Positions 1 to 6,249 of a stretch of 12,312 nucleotides of DNA are shown here, piece by piece. Below the pieces are notes generated by a model that saw only the letters and a program-made list of their open reading frames with translations, was not told the DNA's origin and searched no databases. The DNA is taken from assembly GCA_027053145.1 (NCBI GenBank), contig JALUED010000080.1, positions 1-12,312 on the forward strand, read 5' to 3'. Source of the stretch: Thermaceae bacterium (GTDB taxonomy: Bacteria; Deinococcota; Deinococci; Deinococcales; Marinithermaceae). Position numbers and translations under genes: made by a program. Positions within the stretch are counted from its first letter, which is position 1. The number at the start of each line of letters is the position of its first letter.

Positions 1-1577
1 TCCAGTTGCTGGATTTGCCTGCCGTCCGCGTCAAGAACGAAAACGTCGTCGCCTACCGCGATCTGCACGGCGTTTTGAAAGCTTCCTCGGCCGGGGCCCC
101 GTCCTCCGAAGCGCAGTTCGGCCTCGCCGTTTAGGGTTAGCCGGGTGATGGTTTGGGATTCGCTGTCGAGGATGAAAACCCGGTTTTCGCCCCCGCAGGC
201 AATGGCGGTCGGGTGGAAGAACTCGCCGAGCTTTAGCCCATAGGTGCCGGTGGAGAGCATCTCTTCGCCGTCGGGGCTGTAGCGGCGAACCATGCCGCGG
301 TTTCCGGTGAACTCGAAATGCACCGCCCAGAGCATGCCCTCGGGGTCGGCGGCGAGGTCGTTGGCCGACTGGTGGCCGAAGGCGCGAACGGGGTAGCCGC
401 TTTGGGGATCCACAAGCCGCAGGTTGCCCCCCGGCGCTTCGACGACGAGCGCCAAAAGGTGGTCCTGGGTGAGGCTTGGGGTTTCGGCTTTGGGGAGGGT
501 CTTTAGGGTTGCGATTACCTCATCGAGCGGGGGGCGCTTCGAGGGGTCCTTTTCCAGCATGCGCATGATGAGGTCGTTTAAAACGGGGTGAAGCTTGGGG
601 TTTTTTTGGATGGGGGGAACCGGGCGCTCGAGGATTTGCTTCTGGGCGACCTGCTCGAAATCCCCCCGGAATGGAGGTTCGCCCACCAGCGCCTCGTAGA
701 GCACGATGCCGAAGCTGTACACGTCGCTTTTTTCGTCTAAGGGCCTGCCCTTGGCCTGTTCCGGGCTCATGTAGGTGGGGGTGCCGATGCGCGCGCCCAC
801 CGAGGTGAGCCGGGAAAGCTCCTTGCCCGCGGCGATGCCGAAATCCATCAAGCGGACGCCGGATGGGTCCACGTCCCCGTTCTTGAAGGCGTTGCGGTAG
901 ATCATGATGTTTCCCGGCTTGAGGTCCCGGTGAAGGAATCCCAGGCTGTGGATGTATTTCAGCGCTTCCGCAACCGGGAGTAGGATTTTCAGAGCGAGCT
1001 CGGGGTTCAGGCGGCGTTCGCTGATGAGTTCGTCGAGGCTGGGGCCGTCAACCAGTTCGAGGGCAATAAAATGCGTGTCTCCGGCCTTGCCGTGCTCGTA
1101 GACCTTGACGATGTTGGGGTGGTTGAGCTTCTTGAGCACTTCCGCTTCGCGATGGAGCCGCTTCAAGAACCGCGACTCGTTGGCATAGCGGGCTTGGGGG
1201 ATTTTGAGCGCAGCGATGAGGCCGTCGGCCTTCCGCTTCGCGCGGTAGACGGTGGCCATGCCGCCGGTGCCGAGCTTGCCAAGGATCTGGTAGCGCTTTT
1301 CCAGGGGTTCCTTCTCGGAAGGGGGGAGAAGCTTTCTCCGACGGCGAGGGAGCCGGATTCGGATGTGCGCGCGCGGAGTGACTAGGCTACCGAGGCCCAC
1401 CAGGCCGAGCCCCGCGAGCAGGTAAGCTTGCCCGCCCAGCCAAAGGAGGAGCCCGCCGTTTGCGCCGAGCAAGAGAACGAAGAAGCCAAGCAGCCCACCC
1501 GGGGCCAGCCGCAGAAGGAGCAGTAGGGTGAGCACATAAAGCAACAAGGCCACGAGGATGGGGGCCTCCGGCGGCAT
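1..1577 (-). CDS. Membrane-anchored Ser/Thr protein kinase with C-terminal NHL-type propeller (3' end beyond window)
   Basis: Transfers phosphate from ATP to Ser/Thr of unknown protein targets. The frame stays open for 525 codons to the left edge, so the C-terminus is missing. Residues 5-66 are two or three hydrophobic segments, followed by a basic juxtamembrane stretch (RIRLPRRRRK, 73-82) expected to sit in the cytoplasm. The Hanks-type kinase domain covers about 95-360: Gly-rich loop GTGGMATVY (103-111), ATP lysine K125, helix-C Glu E144, catalytic loop HRDLKPGN (216-223, D218), DFG (245-247), GTPTYMSPE (265-273) and DVYSFG (285-290). From about 370 on there are NHL-like blades, e.g. RVFILDSES and FGGRGPGRGSF, then DDVFVLDADGRQIQ. 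I see no membrane helix between kinase and propeller. The ATG at 1577 is preceded by GAGG; another ATG at 1588 is out of frame. The gene is divergent from the MFS transporter. Kinase identity is sure; its signal and targets are unknown. Confidence 0.95.
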   Translation of the reverse strand, partial: MPPEAPILVALLLYVLTLLLLLRLAPGGLLGFFVLLLGANGGLLLWLGGQAYLLAGLGLVGLGSLVTPRAHIRIRLPRRRRKLLPPSEKEPLEKRYQILGKLGTGGMATVYRAKRKADGLIAALKIPQARYANESRFLKRLHREAEVLKKLNHPNIVKVYEHGKAGDTHFIALELVDGPSLDELISERRLNPELALKILLPVAEALKYIHSLGFLHRDLKPGNIMIYRNAFKNGDVDPSGVRLMDFGIAAGKELSRLTSVGARIGTPTYMSPEQAKGRPLDEKSDVYSFGIVLYEALVGEPPFRGDFEQVAQKQILERPVPPIQKNPKLHPVLNDLIMRMLEKDPSKRPPLDEVIATLKTLPKAETPSLTQDHLLALVVEAPGGNLRLVDPQSGYPVRAFGHQSANDLAADPEGMLWAVHFEFTGNRGMVRRYSPDGEEMLSTGTYGLKLGEFFHPTAIACGGENRVFILDSESQTITRLTLNGEAELRFGGRGPGRGSFQNAVQIAVGDDVFVLDADGRQIQQL

Positions 1578-1586
1578 GACGACCTC

Positions 1587-1592
1587 ATTTTA
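1587..1592 (-). promoter_or_regulatory. Putative -10 element for the kinase gene
   Basis: On the minus strand this reads TAAAAT and ends 9 nt before the kinase ATG. No convincing -35 is seen at 16-18 nt. The spacing fits a very short or absent 5' leader, as is common in Deinococcota, although a GAGG ribosome-binding match also lies just before the start. Confidence 0.45.
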
Positions 1593-1612
1593 GGACTGGG
1601 TGGCGGGAAAGG

Positions 1613-1630
1613 ACCCCACAAGTGTGGGGT
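1613..1630. promoter_or_regulatory. Perfect inverted repeat in the kinase/MFS divergent region (possible operator)
   Basis: ACCCCACA-AG-TGTGGGGT is an exact 8-bp inverted repeat with a 2-bp spacer. It lies 36 bp before the kinase start and 44 bp before the MFS start. Both flanking genes point away from it, so it is not a terminator. The size and symmetry fit a dimeric repressor or activator site that could control both genes; the regulator is unknown and not in this window. Confidence 0.5.
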
Positions 1631-1656
1631 GGCCTGCAAATGGTTCCACAACTTGT

Positions 1657-1662
1657 TAGACT
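1657..1662 (+). promoter_or_regulatory. Putative -10 element for the MFS gene
   Basis: TAGACT matches TAnnnT and ends 12 nt before the MFS ATG. No Shine-Dalgarno sequence precedes that ATG, so a short-leader or leaderless mRNA would explain translation. It lies inside an imperfect inverted repeat, CTTG-tt-AGAC-TTC-GTCT-CAAG (1652-1672). Weak on sequence alone. Confidence 0.3.
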
Positions 1663-1674
1663 TCGTCTCAAGTT

Positions 1675-2868
1675 ATGCGGGAAGTCTTAGCCATTCCTCC
1701 CTTTCGACGCTTTTTCCTGGCCTCTTTAATCACGCAGGCTGGGGATCAGGTGCACCGCATTGCCCTTTACGTGCTCGTCTACCAGCTGACCGGGAGCACT
1801 GCGGCGGTGGCGGCGGTGCTTTCGGCCCAGCTTCTTGTAAATACCTTCTTGAGTCCGTTCCTTGCGACCTGGGTGGAGCGTCGGGAACGCACCCGGCTTT
1901 TCGTGCTCACGCAGGTGGTGCAGGGGCTGCTTGTGCTGCTGATTCCGGCCCTCGGTACGCGAAATCTGCTTTTCCTTTGGTTTCTGGTTTTTGCCGTCCA
2001 TCTCTTTCAGCGCATGGAGTATCCCCTTATCGCTGCGATGACCCCTGAGCTTGTGCCCAAGGAGCACCTGGATGCGGCGAACGGCTTGGTCTCGTTCTCC
2101 CAGCGGTTTTCGGAGGTGGCGGTGGTGGGGCTGGCTGGCCTTTTGGTGGCGGCGGTCGGTCCCGTGCCTGCCTTTTACCTAAACGCCCTGAGTTTTTTCC
2201 TGGCGGCGTTTTTGCTCCTTGGGCTTCCTCGAATCCATCCACCCAAAGGCGAGGGAGGGCACTATTGGCAGCAGCTTAAAGAAGGGTTTGCCTTCATCTT
2301 CAAAAACCCCACCGTCCGCCGCGCGATCGCCGCCCTTTTTGTCGTAGCGTTGCTGGGATCGGTGGAAGGCGTGCTGGGAGTGGCGCTAGCTCTAGGTCCT
2401 TTGAACGTAGGATCGGAGGGCTACGGCGTCATCGAGATGGTGCTTGCCCTCGGCGCGGTGCTAGGGGCGGTTTGGGTGCCGACCTGGACGCGGCGCTGGG
2501 ACCGAGAGTGGGTGCTGGCGCTTGCCTTTTTCCTTTTTGGGCTTACCGTGGCCTCGGTGGGCCTCATTCCGGTCTTCCTGTGGGTGGTGGTGGCGTATTT
2601 CCTTGGGGGGATTTTCAACCAAGCTTTCCTCGTGCCCGTTCGAAGCCTCTTGCAGCTTGAAACTCCAAAGGCCATGCTGGCCCGCGTCTTTGGCGTGGTG
2701 GGTTCGGTCATCGGTACCGCGGTCTTGATCGGGGTGATGGGGGGTGGGGTGGTGGCCGACCGGATCGGCGTGCTCACCACCTACCTCCTTGCGGGTACAG
2801 GGATCACGCTGGTGGGGGCCTACTTGATCCTGGCGAAGCTTAGAGATCGGCGAGCGCGCCCTCGCTGA
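1675..2868 (+). CDS. MFS transporter (DHA3 / MFS_3, EntS-like exporter family)
   Basis: A polytopic inner-membrane protein of 397 residues with about 10-12 hydrophobic helices; the family exports drugs, siderophores or macrolides by proton antiport. The N-terminus carries the family pattern: a short cytoplasmic lead (FRRFFLASLITQAGDQ), the conserved GD, then LTGSTAAVAAV, and the loop 2-3 region WVERRERTR, a degenerate form of the usual GxxaDRxdRr. A second half starts after the basic/polar central loop near residues 195-215 (HPPKGEGGHYWQQLKEGF). The C-terminus is short and basic. The ATG has no ribosome-binding site. The last 29 bp overlap the 3' end of hemB on the other strand. The substrate cannot be told from sequence; the neighbouring kinase gives no direct hint. 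Confidence 0.88.
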   Translation: MREVLAIPPFRRFFLASLITQAGDQVHRIALYVLVYQLTGSTAAVAAVLSAQLLVNTFLSPFLATWVERRERTRLFVLTQVVQGLLVLLIPALGTRNLLFLWFLVFAVHLFQRMEYPLIAAMTPELVPKEHLDAANGLVSFSQRFSEVAVVGLAGLLVAAVGPVPAFYLNALSFFLAAFLLLGLPRIHPPKGEGGHYWQQLKEGFAFIFKNPTVRRAIAALFVVALLGSVEGVLGVALALGPLNVGSEGYGVIEMVLALGAVLGAVWVPTWTRRWDREWVLALAFFLFGLTVASVGLIPVFLWVVVAYFLGGIFNQAFLVPVRSLLQLETPKAMLARVFGVVGSVIGTAVLIGVMGGGVVADRIGVLTTYLLAGTGITLVGAYLILAKLRDRRARPR

Positions 2869-3826
2869 GCCAGCGGGCGGCTTGGGTGGCGTGGTAGGTG
2901 AGGATGAATTGGGCGCCGGCCCGGCGGATACCGATCAAGGTCTCCAGCACGACCCGCCGTTCGTCGAGCCAGCCGCGTTCCGCGGCGGCCCTGATCATGC
3001 TGTATTCGCCGGAGACGAGGTAAGCAGCGATGGGTTTGGCAAAGCGCGCCTTGAGTTCGCGAACCAGGTCGAGGTAGGCGAGCGCGGGTTTCACCATGAG
3101 CATGTCGGCACCCTCGACGTCGTCGAGACGGGCTTCTCGAAGGGCGTCCCAGAGCCCGGCGGCGGGGTCCATTTGGTAGCTCCGGCGGTCGCCGAAAACC
3201 GGCGCGCTGGCTGCGGCCTCCCGGAAGGGGCCATAGAAGGCGGAGGCGAACTTGACCGCATAGGAGAGAATGGGGGTTTGGGTGAACCCCGCCTTGTCGA
3301 GGGCTTCCCGAATGGCCCGAACCTGGCCGTCCATCATCGCGCTTGGCGCGACGACGTCGGCTCCGGCCTGCGCCTGGCTTACCGCAGTTTGGCCGAGGAG
3401 TTCGAGGGTGGGGTCGTTGGCGACCTCGTTGCCCACGACGACCCCGCAGTGGCCGTGGGAGGTGTATTCGCAGAGGCAGGTGTCGGCGATGAGGAGCAGG
3501 TCGGGATAGTGGCGCTTCAAAAGGCGTAGCGCGCGCTGGACCACCCCCTCGTTGTCGTAAGCCCCGTGCCCGAGCTCGTCCTTTTGCTCTTCGGGGAGCA
3601 CCCCAAAAAGGATCACGCCGCCGACCCCAGCTTCCTTTGCTTTGCCGGCGGCTTCGATCAAGCTTTCCAGGCTGTGCCGGTATTGTCCGGGCATGGAGGG
3701 GATGGGTTCGGGGTCCTTGGCCAGGTGAACGAAGAGGGGTTGGACAAGGTTGCGGGGTTCCAGGGTGACCTCGCGCACGAGCCTGCGGAGGGCTTGGGTT
3801 TTGCGAAGGCGCCTTGGGCGTTCCAT
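2840..3826 (-). CDS. hemB: Delta-aminolevulinic acid dehydratase (porphobilinogen synthase)
   Basis: Condenses two 5-aminolevulinate molecules to porphobilinogen in the cytoplasm, the first shared step of tetrapyrrole (haem, sirohaem, cobalamin) synthesis. The 328 residues match the usual family length. The zinc-site cysteines C117, C119 and C127 are present in TCLCEYTSHGHCG, so this is the Cys-type (zinc) rather than the Asp-type (magnesium-only) enzyme. The two Schiff-base lysines are K192 in SYAVKFASAFYGPF and K246 in MLMVKPAL. APSAMMDGQV (160-169) and GDRRSYQMDP (212-221) are also typical. The N-terminus (RPRRLRKTQALRRLVRE) aligns with the normal family start. No ribosome-binding site is seen before the ATG; a -10 match ends 9 nt upstream. 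Haem synthesis fits the respiratory gene mqnE-mqnA elsewhere in the window, but the gene stands alone. Confidence 0.98.
   Translation of the reverse strand: MERPRRLRKTQALRRLVREVTLEPRNLVQPLFVHLAKDPEPIPSMPGQYRHSLESLIEAAGKAKEAGVGGVILFGVLPEEQKDELGHGAYDNEGVVQRALRLLKRHYPDLLLIADTCLCEYTSHGHCGVVVGNEVANDPTLELLGQTAVSQAQAGADVVAPSAMMDGQVRAIREALDKAGFTQTPILSYAVKFASAFYGPFREAAASAPVFGDRRSYQMDPAAGLWDALREARLDDVEGADMLMVKPALAYLDLVRELKARFAKPIAAYLVSGEYSMIRAAAERGWLDERRVVLETLIGIRRAGAQFILTYHATQAARWLSEGALADL
2858..2878. terminator. Weak hairpin at the MFS/hemB convergent end
   Basis: CGCTG-AGC-CAGCG (2863-2875) forms a 5-bp stem, extendable by GCC/GGC across a 2-nt bulge. It covers the MFS stop codon and lies inside the hemB 3' coding end. 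There is no T-tract on either side, so it is at best a weak, possibly two-way, terminator. Confidence 0.2.
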
Positions 3827-3835
3827 ACCGGTGGT

Positions 3836-3841
3836 AGTTTA
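3836..3841 (-). promoter_or_regulatory. Putative -10 element for hemB
   Basis: Minus-strand TAAACT ends 9 nt before the hemB ATG, which lacks a ribosome-binding site. This arrangement suggests a leaderless or near-leaderless transcript. Confidence 0.45.
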
Positions 3842-3850
3842 TCCCGCCTC

Positions 3851-3856
3851 TATAAT
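3851..3856 (+). promoter_or_regulatory. -10 element for the ebfC-recR operon
   Basis: A perfect TATAAT lies 17 nt before the ebfC ATG, with GGAGG at 3865-3869 between them, so this operon has a short leader with a normal ribosome-binding site. No good -35 is seen at the expected distance. It is 9 bp from the divergent hemB -10. Confidence 0.6.
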
Positions 3857-3873
3857 GGGGGCTCGGAGGCGCG

Positions 3874-4188
3874 ATGAATCTCAAGAAGCTCTTGAAGGAG
3901 GCGCAGAAGGCCCAGGCCAAGGCGGCCGAGGTCCAGGCCCGCTTGGCCGAGGCCCGGGTGGAGGGCAAGGCGGGCGGCGGCCTGGTGCGCGTCGTGGCCG
4001 ACGGCCACGGGCAGGTCCTCGAGGTGGAAATCAAGCCTGAAGCCGTGGATCCGGACGACGTCGAGGCCCTCGCCGATCTGGTGCTGGTGGCGGTCCAAGA
4101 GGCCCAGGCGAAGGCGCGGGAGCTTGCCGAGCGGGAAATGCAGGGGAGCCTGGGGGCGCTTGGCGGCCTTATGGGAGGCGGTTTTTGA
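3874..4188 (+). CDS. ebfC: YbaB/EbfC family nucleoid-associated protein
   Basis: A 104-residue cytoplasmic DNA-binding protein of the YbaB/EbfC family, which forms dimers and helps organise the nucleoid; it is classically encoded next to recR. Residues 1-30 are a charged Ala/Lys/Glu-rich helix (LLKEAQKAQAKAAEVQARL), followed by GKAGGGLVRVVADGHGQVLEVEIKPE split over about 31-56, the typical beta sheet, then VDPDDVEALADLV and a second long helix. The C-terminus is Gly-rich (GALGGLMGGGF). ATG at 3874 is preceded by GGAGG at a 4-nt spacing. Its stop codon shares bases with the recR start (TTGA), implying coupled translation. First gene of the five-gene operon. Confidence 0.93.
   Translation: MNLKKLLKEAQKAQAKAAEVQARLAEARVEGKAGGGLVRVVADGHGQVLEVEIKPEAVDPDDVEALADLVLVAVQEAQAKARELAEREMQGSLGALGGLMGGGF
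4173..4178 (+). promoter_or_regulatory. Ribosome-binding site that sets the recR TTG start
   Basis: GGGAGG lies inside the ebfC 3' end, 6 nt before TTG at 4185. It supports this non-ATG start over any downstream alternative. Confidence 0.7.
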
Positions 4189-4778
4189 AGCAGCCGGCGG
4201 CGCTTGTATCCCTGGCCCGGGCGCTTAGCCGCCTGCCTGGGGTCGGGCCGAAGACCGCGCAGCGGCTTGCTTTTGCGCTGGCGTTGGATAAGGACTTGGC
4301 CCAGGGCCTTGAAGAGGCCCTTGCGGAGGCGAGGGCGCGGCTTACCACCTGCCGGGTCTGCGGAAACCTAGCCGAGGGCGAGCTTTGTCCCATCTGCGCC
4401 GACGAGACCCGGGACCGCTCGATCATTGCGGTGGTGGAAACCCCGGCCGACGTGTACGCCATCGAGCGGAGCGGCGAGTTTCGGGGGCTTTACCACGTCT
4501 TGGGCGGGGTTTTGAACCCCTTGGAGGGGATTGGTCCGGAGGAGCTGAACCTCGAGGGGCTTTTTGCGCGTCTGGAAGGGGTGGAGGAGGTTTTGATCGC
4601 GACCTCGATGACGGTCGAGGGCGAGGCGACCGCGAACTACCTCGCCGAGCGGCTGAAGGGAAAAGGGGTGCGCGTTACCCGCCCGGCCTATGGGTTGCCG
4701 GCGGGGGGTAGCCTGGAATACGTGGACGAGGTGACGCTGGCCCGGGCGCTATCGCGCCGGCAGCCGGTTGAGGAGTGA
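4185..4778 (+). CDS. recR: Recombination protein RecR
   Basis: Acts with RecO (and RecF) to load RecA on SSB-coated single-stranded DNA during gap repair; it forms a ring-shaped clamp. All the family parts are present in 197 residues: helix-hairpin-helix LSRLPGVGPKTAQRLAF (14-30), a C4 zinc motif with C56, C59, C68 and C71 (TCRVCG...LCPICAD), and a Toprim domain from about 79 (SIIAVVETPADVYAIE) containing YHVLGGVLNPLEG and the distal ATSMTVEGEATANYLAERL part, ending with GLPAGGSLEYVDEVTLARAL. The start is TTG at 4185, overlapping the ebfC stop as TTGA. The stop overlaps the next gene's GTG start as GTGA. The ebfC-recR order is conserved in many bacteria. Confidence 0.98.
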   Translation: MKQPAALVSLARALSRLPGVGPKTAQRLAFALALDKDLAQGLEEALAEARARLTTCRVCGNLAEGELCPICADETRDRSIIAVVETPADVYAIERSGEFRGLYHVLGGVLNPLEGIGPEELNLEGLFARLEGVEEVLIATSMTVEGEATANYLAERLKGKGVRVTRPAYGLPAGGSLEYVDEVTLARALSRRQPVEE

Positions 4779-5122
4779 GAGGCGTGTGGCTTTTCGATCT
4801 CGCTCAGATCCCCATCGTCGAGCGTGCGGTGGTGGCTTCGACCGACGGCTTGGTGATTGAGGCGGCGGGCCACCGGGGACCGGATCCCGAGTTCCTTGCG
4901 GCGGAGATCGCGGCCCTTCGGCGGAGCATGGAGACCCTGTCCGGGCGGATCGGCGGGCGCGTCCGTCGGTTTGCCATTACCCTGGACGAGCGGGAGCTGC
5001 TCGTGGTCTGCGAGGAAGAGGTTTGCGTGGGCGCGGTGATCCGGCGCGGCGCCGAGCGGCGTAGGGTGGGCCAGGAGCTCTCAAGGCTTGCGCCCCTGAT
5101 CGCCAAGGAATTGGGAGGCTAA
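4775..5122 (+). CDS. Small roadblock/LC7-type protein (first copy)
   Basis: A 115-residue soluble protein with the roadblock/LC7 plan: a short N-terminal helix, a beta-hairpin with the family signature (AVVASTDGLVIEAAG, 18-32), a helix rich in acidic residues (PEFLAAEIAALRRSMETL), then two more strands (RRFAITLDERELLVVCEEEVCVGAVI) and a C-terminal helix. Proteins of this fold dimerise and often act as partners or GTPase-activating proteins of small Ras-like GTPases (MglA/MglB). No GTPase gene is nearby. GTG at 4775 overlaps the recR stop (GTGA); a second GTG at 4784, after GAGAGG, is an alternative start giving a protein shorter by 3 residues. The copy is clearly diverged from its downstream neighbour. 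Role unknown; the fold assignment is by pattern. Confidence 0.75.
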   Translation: MRGVWLFDLAQIPIVERAVVASTDGLVIEAAGHRGPDPEFLAAEIAALRRSMETLSGRIGGRVRRFAITLDERELLVVCEEEVCVGAVIRRGAERRRVGQELSRLAPLIAKELGG

Positions 5123-5126
5123 GCGT

Positions 5127-5474
5127 ATGGAGGCTTTGAAGCCTTTGGCGGAAGAGCAAGGCGTCAAGGCGTGGGCCCTCGTGGGCGAGGATGGCTTTGC
5201 GCTCGAGGCCTACCGCCGTCCGGACGTGGACGCGGGCGACCTCCTCGGGGGGCTTGGGGCGAGCGTGCTGGCGGCTTCCCGCGCGGTGGCCGAGGAGCTG
5301 GGCAAGGGCCCGGTTGAAGAGGTCATGGTGGAGTACCCCGAGGGACCGGTGCTCATGGTGCCCACGGGCAAGGGCCCGATTCTAATGATCCTGCTCGACG
5401 AGGTTGCGAGCCTTGGGAGGGTTCGGCTCGCACTCAAGCGGGTCATGCCCAAGCTTTTGGAGGAGCTCCCATGA
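5127..5474 (+). CDS. Small roadblock/LC7-type protein (second copy)
   Basis: 115 residues, the same length and fold plan as the gene before it: helix MEALKPLAEEQGV, hairpin AWALVGEDGFALEAY (15-29), helix DLLGGLGASVLAASRAVAEE, strands VEEVMVEYPEGPVLMVPTG and PILMILLDE, and a C-terminal helix LALKRVMPKLLEEL. It is closer to MglB-like roadblock proteins than the first copy. The two could form a heterodimer, an inference from their tandem order. The gap to the previous gene is 4 bp and GGGAGG lies before the ATG. The stop overlaps the next ATG as ATGA. Confidence 0.75.
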   Translation: MEALKPLAEEQGVKAWALVGEDGFALEAYRRPDVDAGDLLGGLGASVLAASRAVAEELGKGPVEEVMVEYPEGPVLMVPTGKGPILMILLDEVASLGRVRLALKRVMPKLLEELP

Positions 5475-5743
5475 ACGAGCTTAACCTGGATCTCGACCGC
5501 GAAACCGCCAAGGGTCGGTACGCCAACATGGCGGTGATCTCCCATACCCAAAACGAGTTCCTGATGGATTTTGCCTTGATCCAGCCCCAGGGGCCGGCTT
5601 TGGTGGTGGCCCGGGTGATCACGAGCCCGCGCCACGCGAAGGCGCTCCTCCGTTCGCTTGCGGAGAACATACGCCGGTACGAAGCCACCTTCGGCCCCAT
5701 CCCCGAAGACGGCGAAGCCCGCGGGCCTTGGGGGGAGGCCTAG
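5471..5743 (+). CDS. DUF3467 family protein
   Basis: A 90-residue soluble protein recognised as DUF3467 by its ordered motifs: GRYANMAVISHTQNEF (15-30) followed by LMDFALIQP (31-39), the strand/helix VARVITSPRHAKALL (46-60) and NIRRYEATFGPIPE (66-79). No biochemical function is established for the family to my knowledge; the protein is short, beta-rich at the start with one C-terminal helix. It is translationally coupled to the second roadblock gene (ATGA). The stop TAG shares the bases CTAG with the scpB stop on the other strand. Confidence 0.85.
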   Translation: MNELNLDLDRETAKGRYANMAVISHTQNEFLMDFALIQPQGPALVVARVITSPRHAKALLRSLAENIRRYEATFGPIPEDGEARGPWGEA

Positions 5744-6249
5744 TCCCGCATCGCGGGTAGCTCTCCGGCCGGGGGCGGAGGGAGATCCTCTAAGCTTTCT
5801 AGGCCGAAGATTTCCAAAAAGCGCTTGGTGGTCCGGTAGCGCCTCGGGTGCTTACCGACGGCTTCGATAAGCCCGCGCTCCAGCAGGCCCTCGATCACCG
5901 CGGCCGAGTCCTTGCCTCGGGCGGCGTTGATCTCGGCGGTCGAGATCGGTTGATGGTAGGCCACGATCGCGAGGACCTCGAGCGCGGCTCGGGAAAGCCG
6001 AGGTGGGCGGGGTTTGAGCGCTCGGCGCACGGCTTCGGCATGCTTGGGGTGGACGACCAGGCGCACGCCGCCCGCGACCCGCTCAAGGCGCACGCCGAGG
6101 CTGCCGTCGGCGAGGTGCCGTTCCAGTTCGAGGATTCGCTTTTCGACCTCCTCTGGGCTTTGCCCCAACCCTCGGGCCAGTTCGTCCGGGGCGACCGCCC
6201 GACCGGCGGCGAAAAGGATGGCTAGCAAGGGGGCGAGCTCGGGTTTCAA
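5740..6249 (-). CDS. scpB: Segregation and condensation protein B
   Basis: Subunit of the bacterial condensin SMC-ScpA-ScpB, which condenses and helps segregate chromosomes; ScpB dimers bind ScpA. The 169 residues show two winged-helix modules: about 1-75 (LAPLLAILFAAGRAVAPDEL with a strand pair GVRLERVAGGVRLVVHP) and about 83-150 with the family hallmark ALEVLAIVAYHQPISTAEI and RGKDSAAVIEGLLERGLI, then YRTTKRFLEIFGLESLEDLP. The start is TTG at 6249, overlapping the tsaC-type stop (TTGA) with GGAGGAGG just before it. The usual partner scpA is not adjacent; the gene upstream is the Sua5/YrdC gene. No segment of SMC is in the window. Confidence 0.95.
   Translation of the reverse strand: MKPELAPLLAILFAAGRAVAPDELARGLGQSPEEVEKRILELERHLADGSLGVRLERVAGGVRLVVHPKHAEAVRRALKPRPPRLSRAALEVLAIVAYHQPISTAEINAARGKDSAAVIEGLLERGLIEAVGKHPRRYRTTKRFLEIFGLESLEDLPPPPAGELPAMRD
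5745..5757. terminator. Short hairpin at the DUF3467/scpB convergent end
   Basis: CCCGC-ATC-GCGGG is a perfect 5-bp stem with a 3-nt loop, 2 bp past the DUF3467 stop and inside the last codons of scpB. There is no T-tract. It may slow or end transcription from either side, but the support is thin. Confidence 0.2.

Noticed and set aside
2882..3529. 215-codon open frame antisense to hemB
   Set aside because: Same antisense codon shadow; no ribosome-binding site or domain.
3510..3830. A frame-shifted or second copy of hemB suggested by the multiple open frames
   Set aside because: The hemB reading frame is uninterrupted and of normal length with all active-site residues, so there is no frameshift or duplication.
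2820..4034. 404-codon open frame on the minus strand overlapping hemB in another frame
   Set aside because: The translation is dominated by Arg, Pro, Gly and Ser without any domain pattern, and hemB in the overlapping frame is complete with all catalytic residues. This is a GC-bias shadow.
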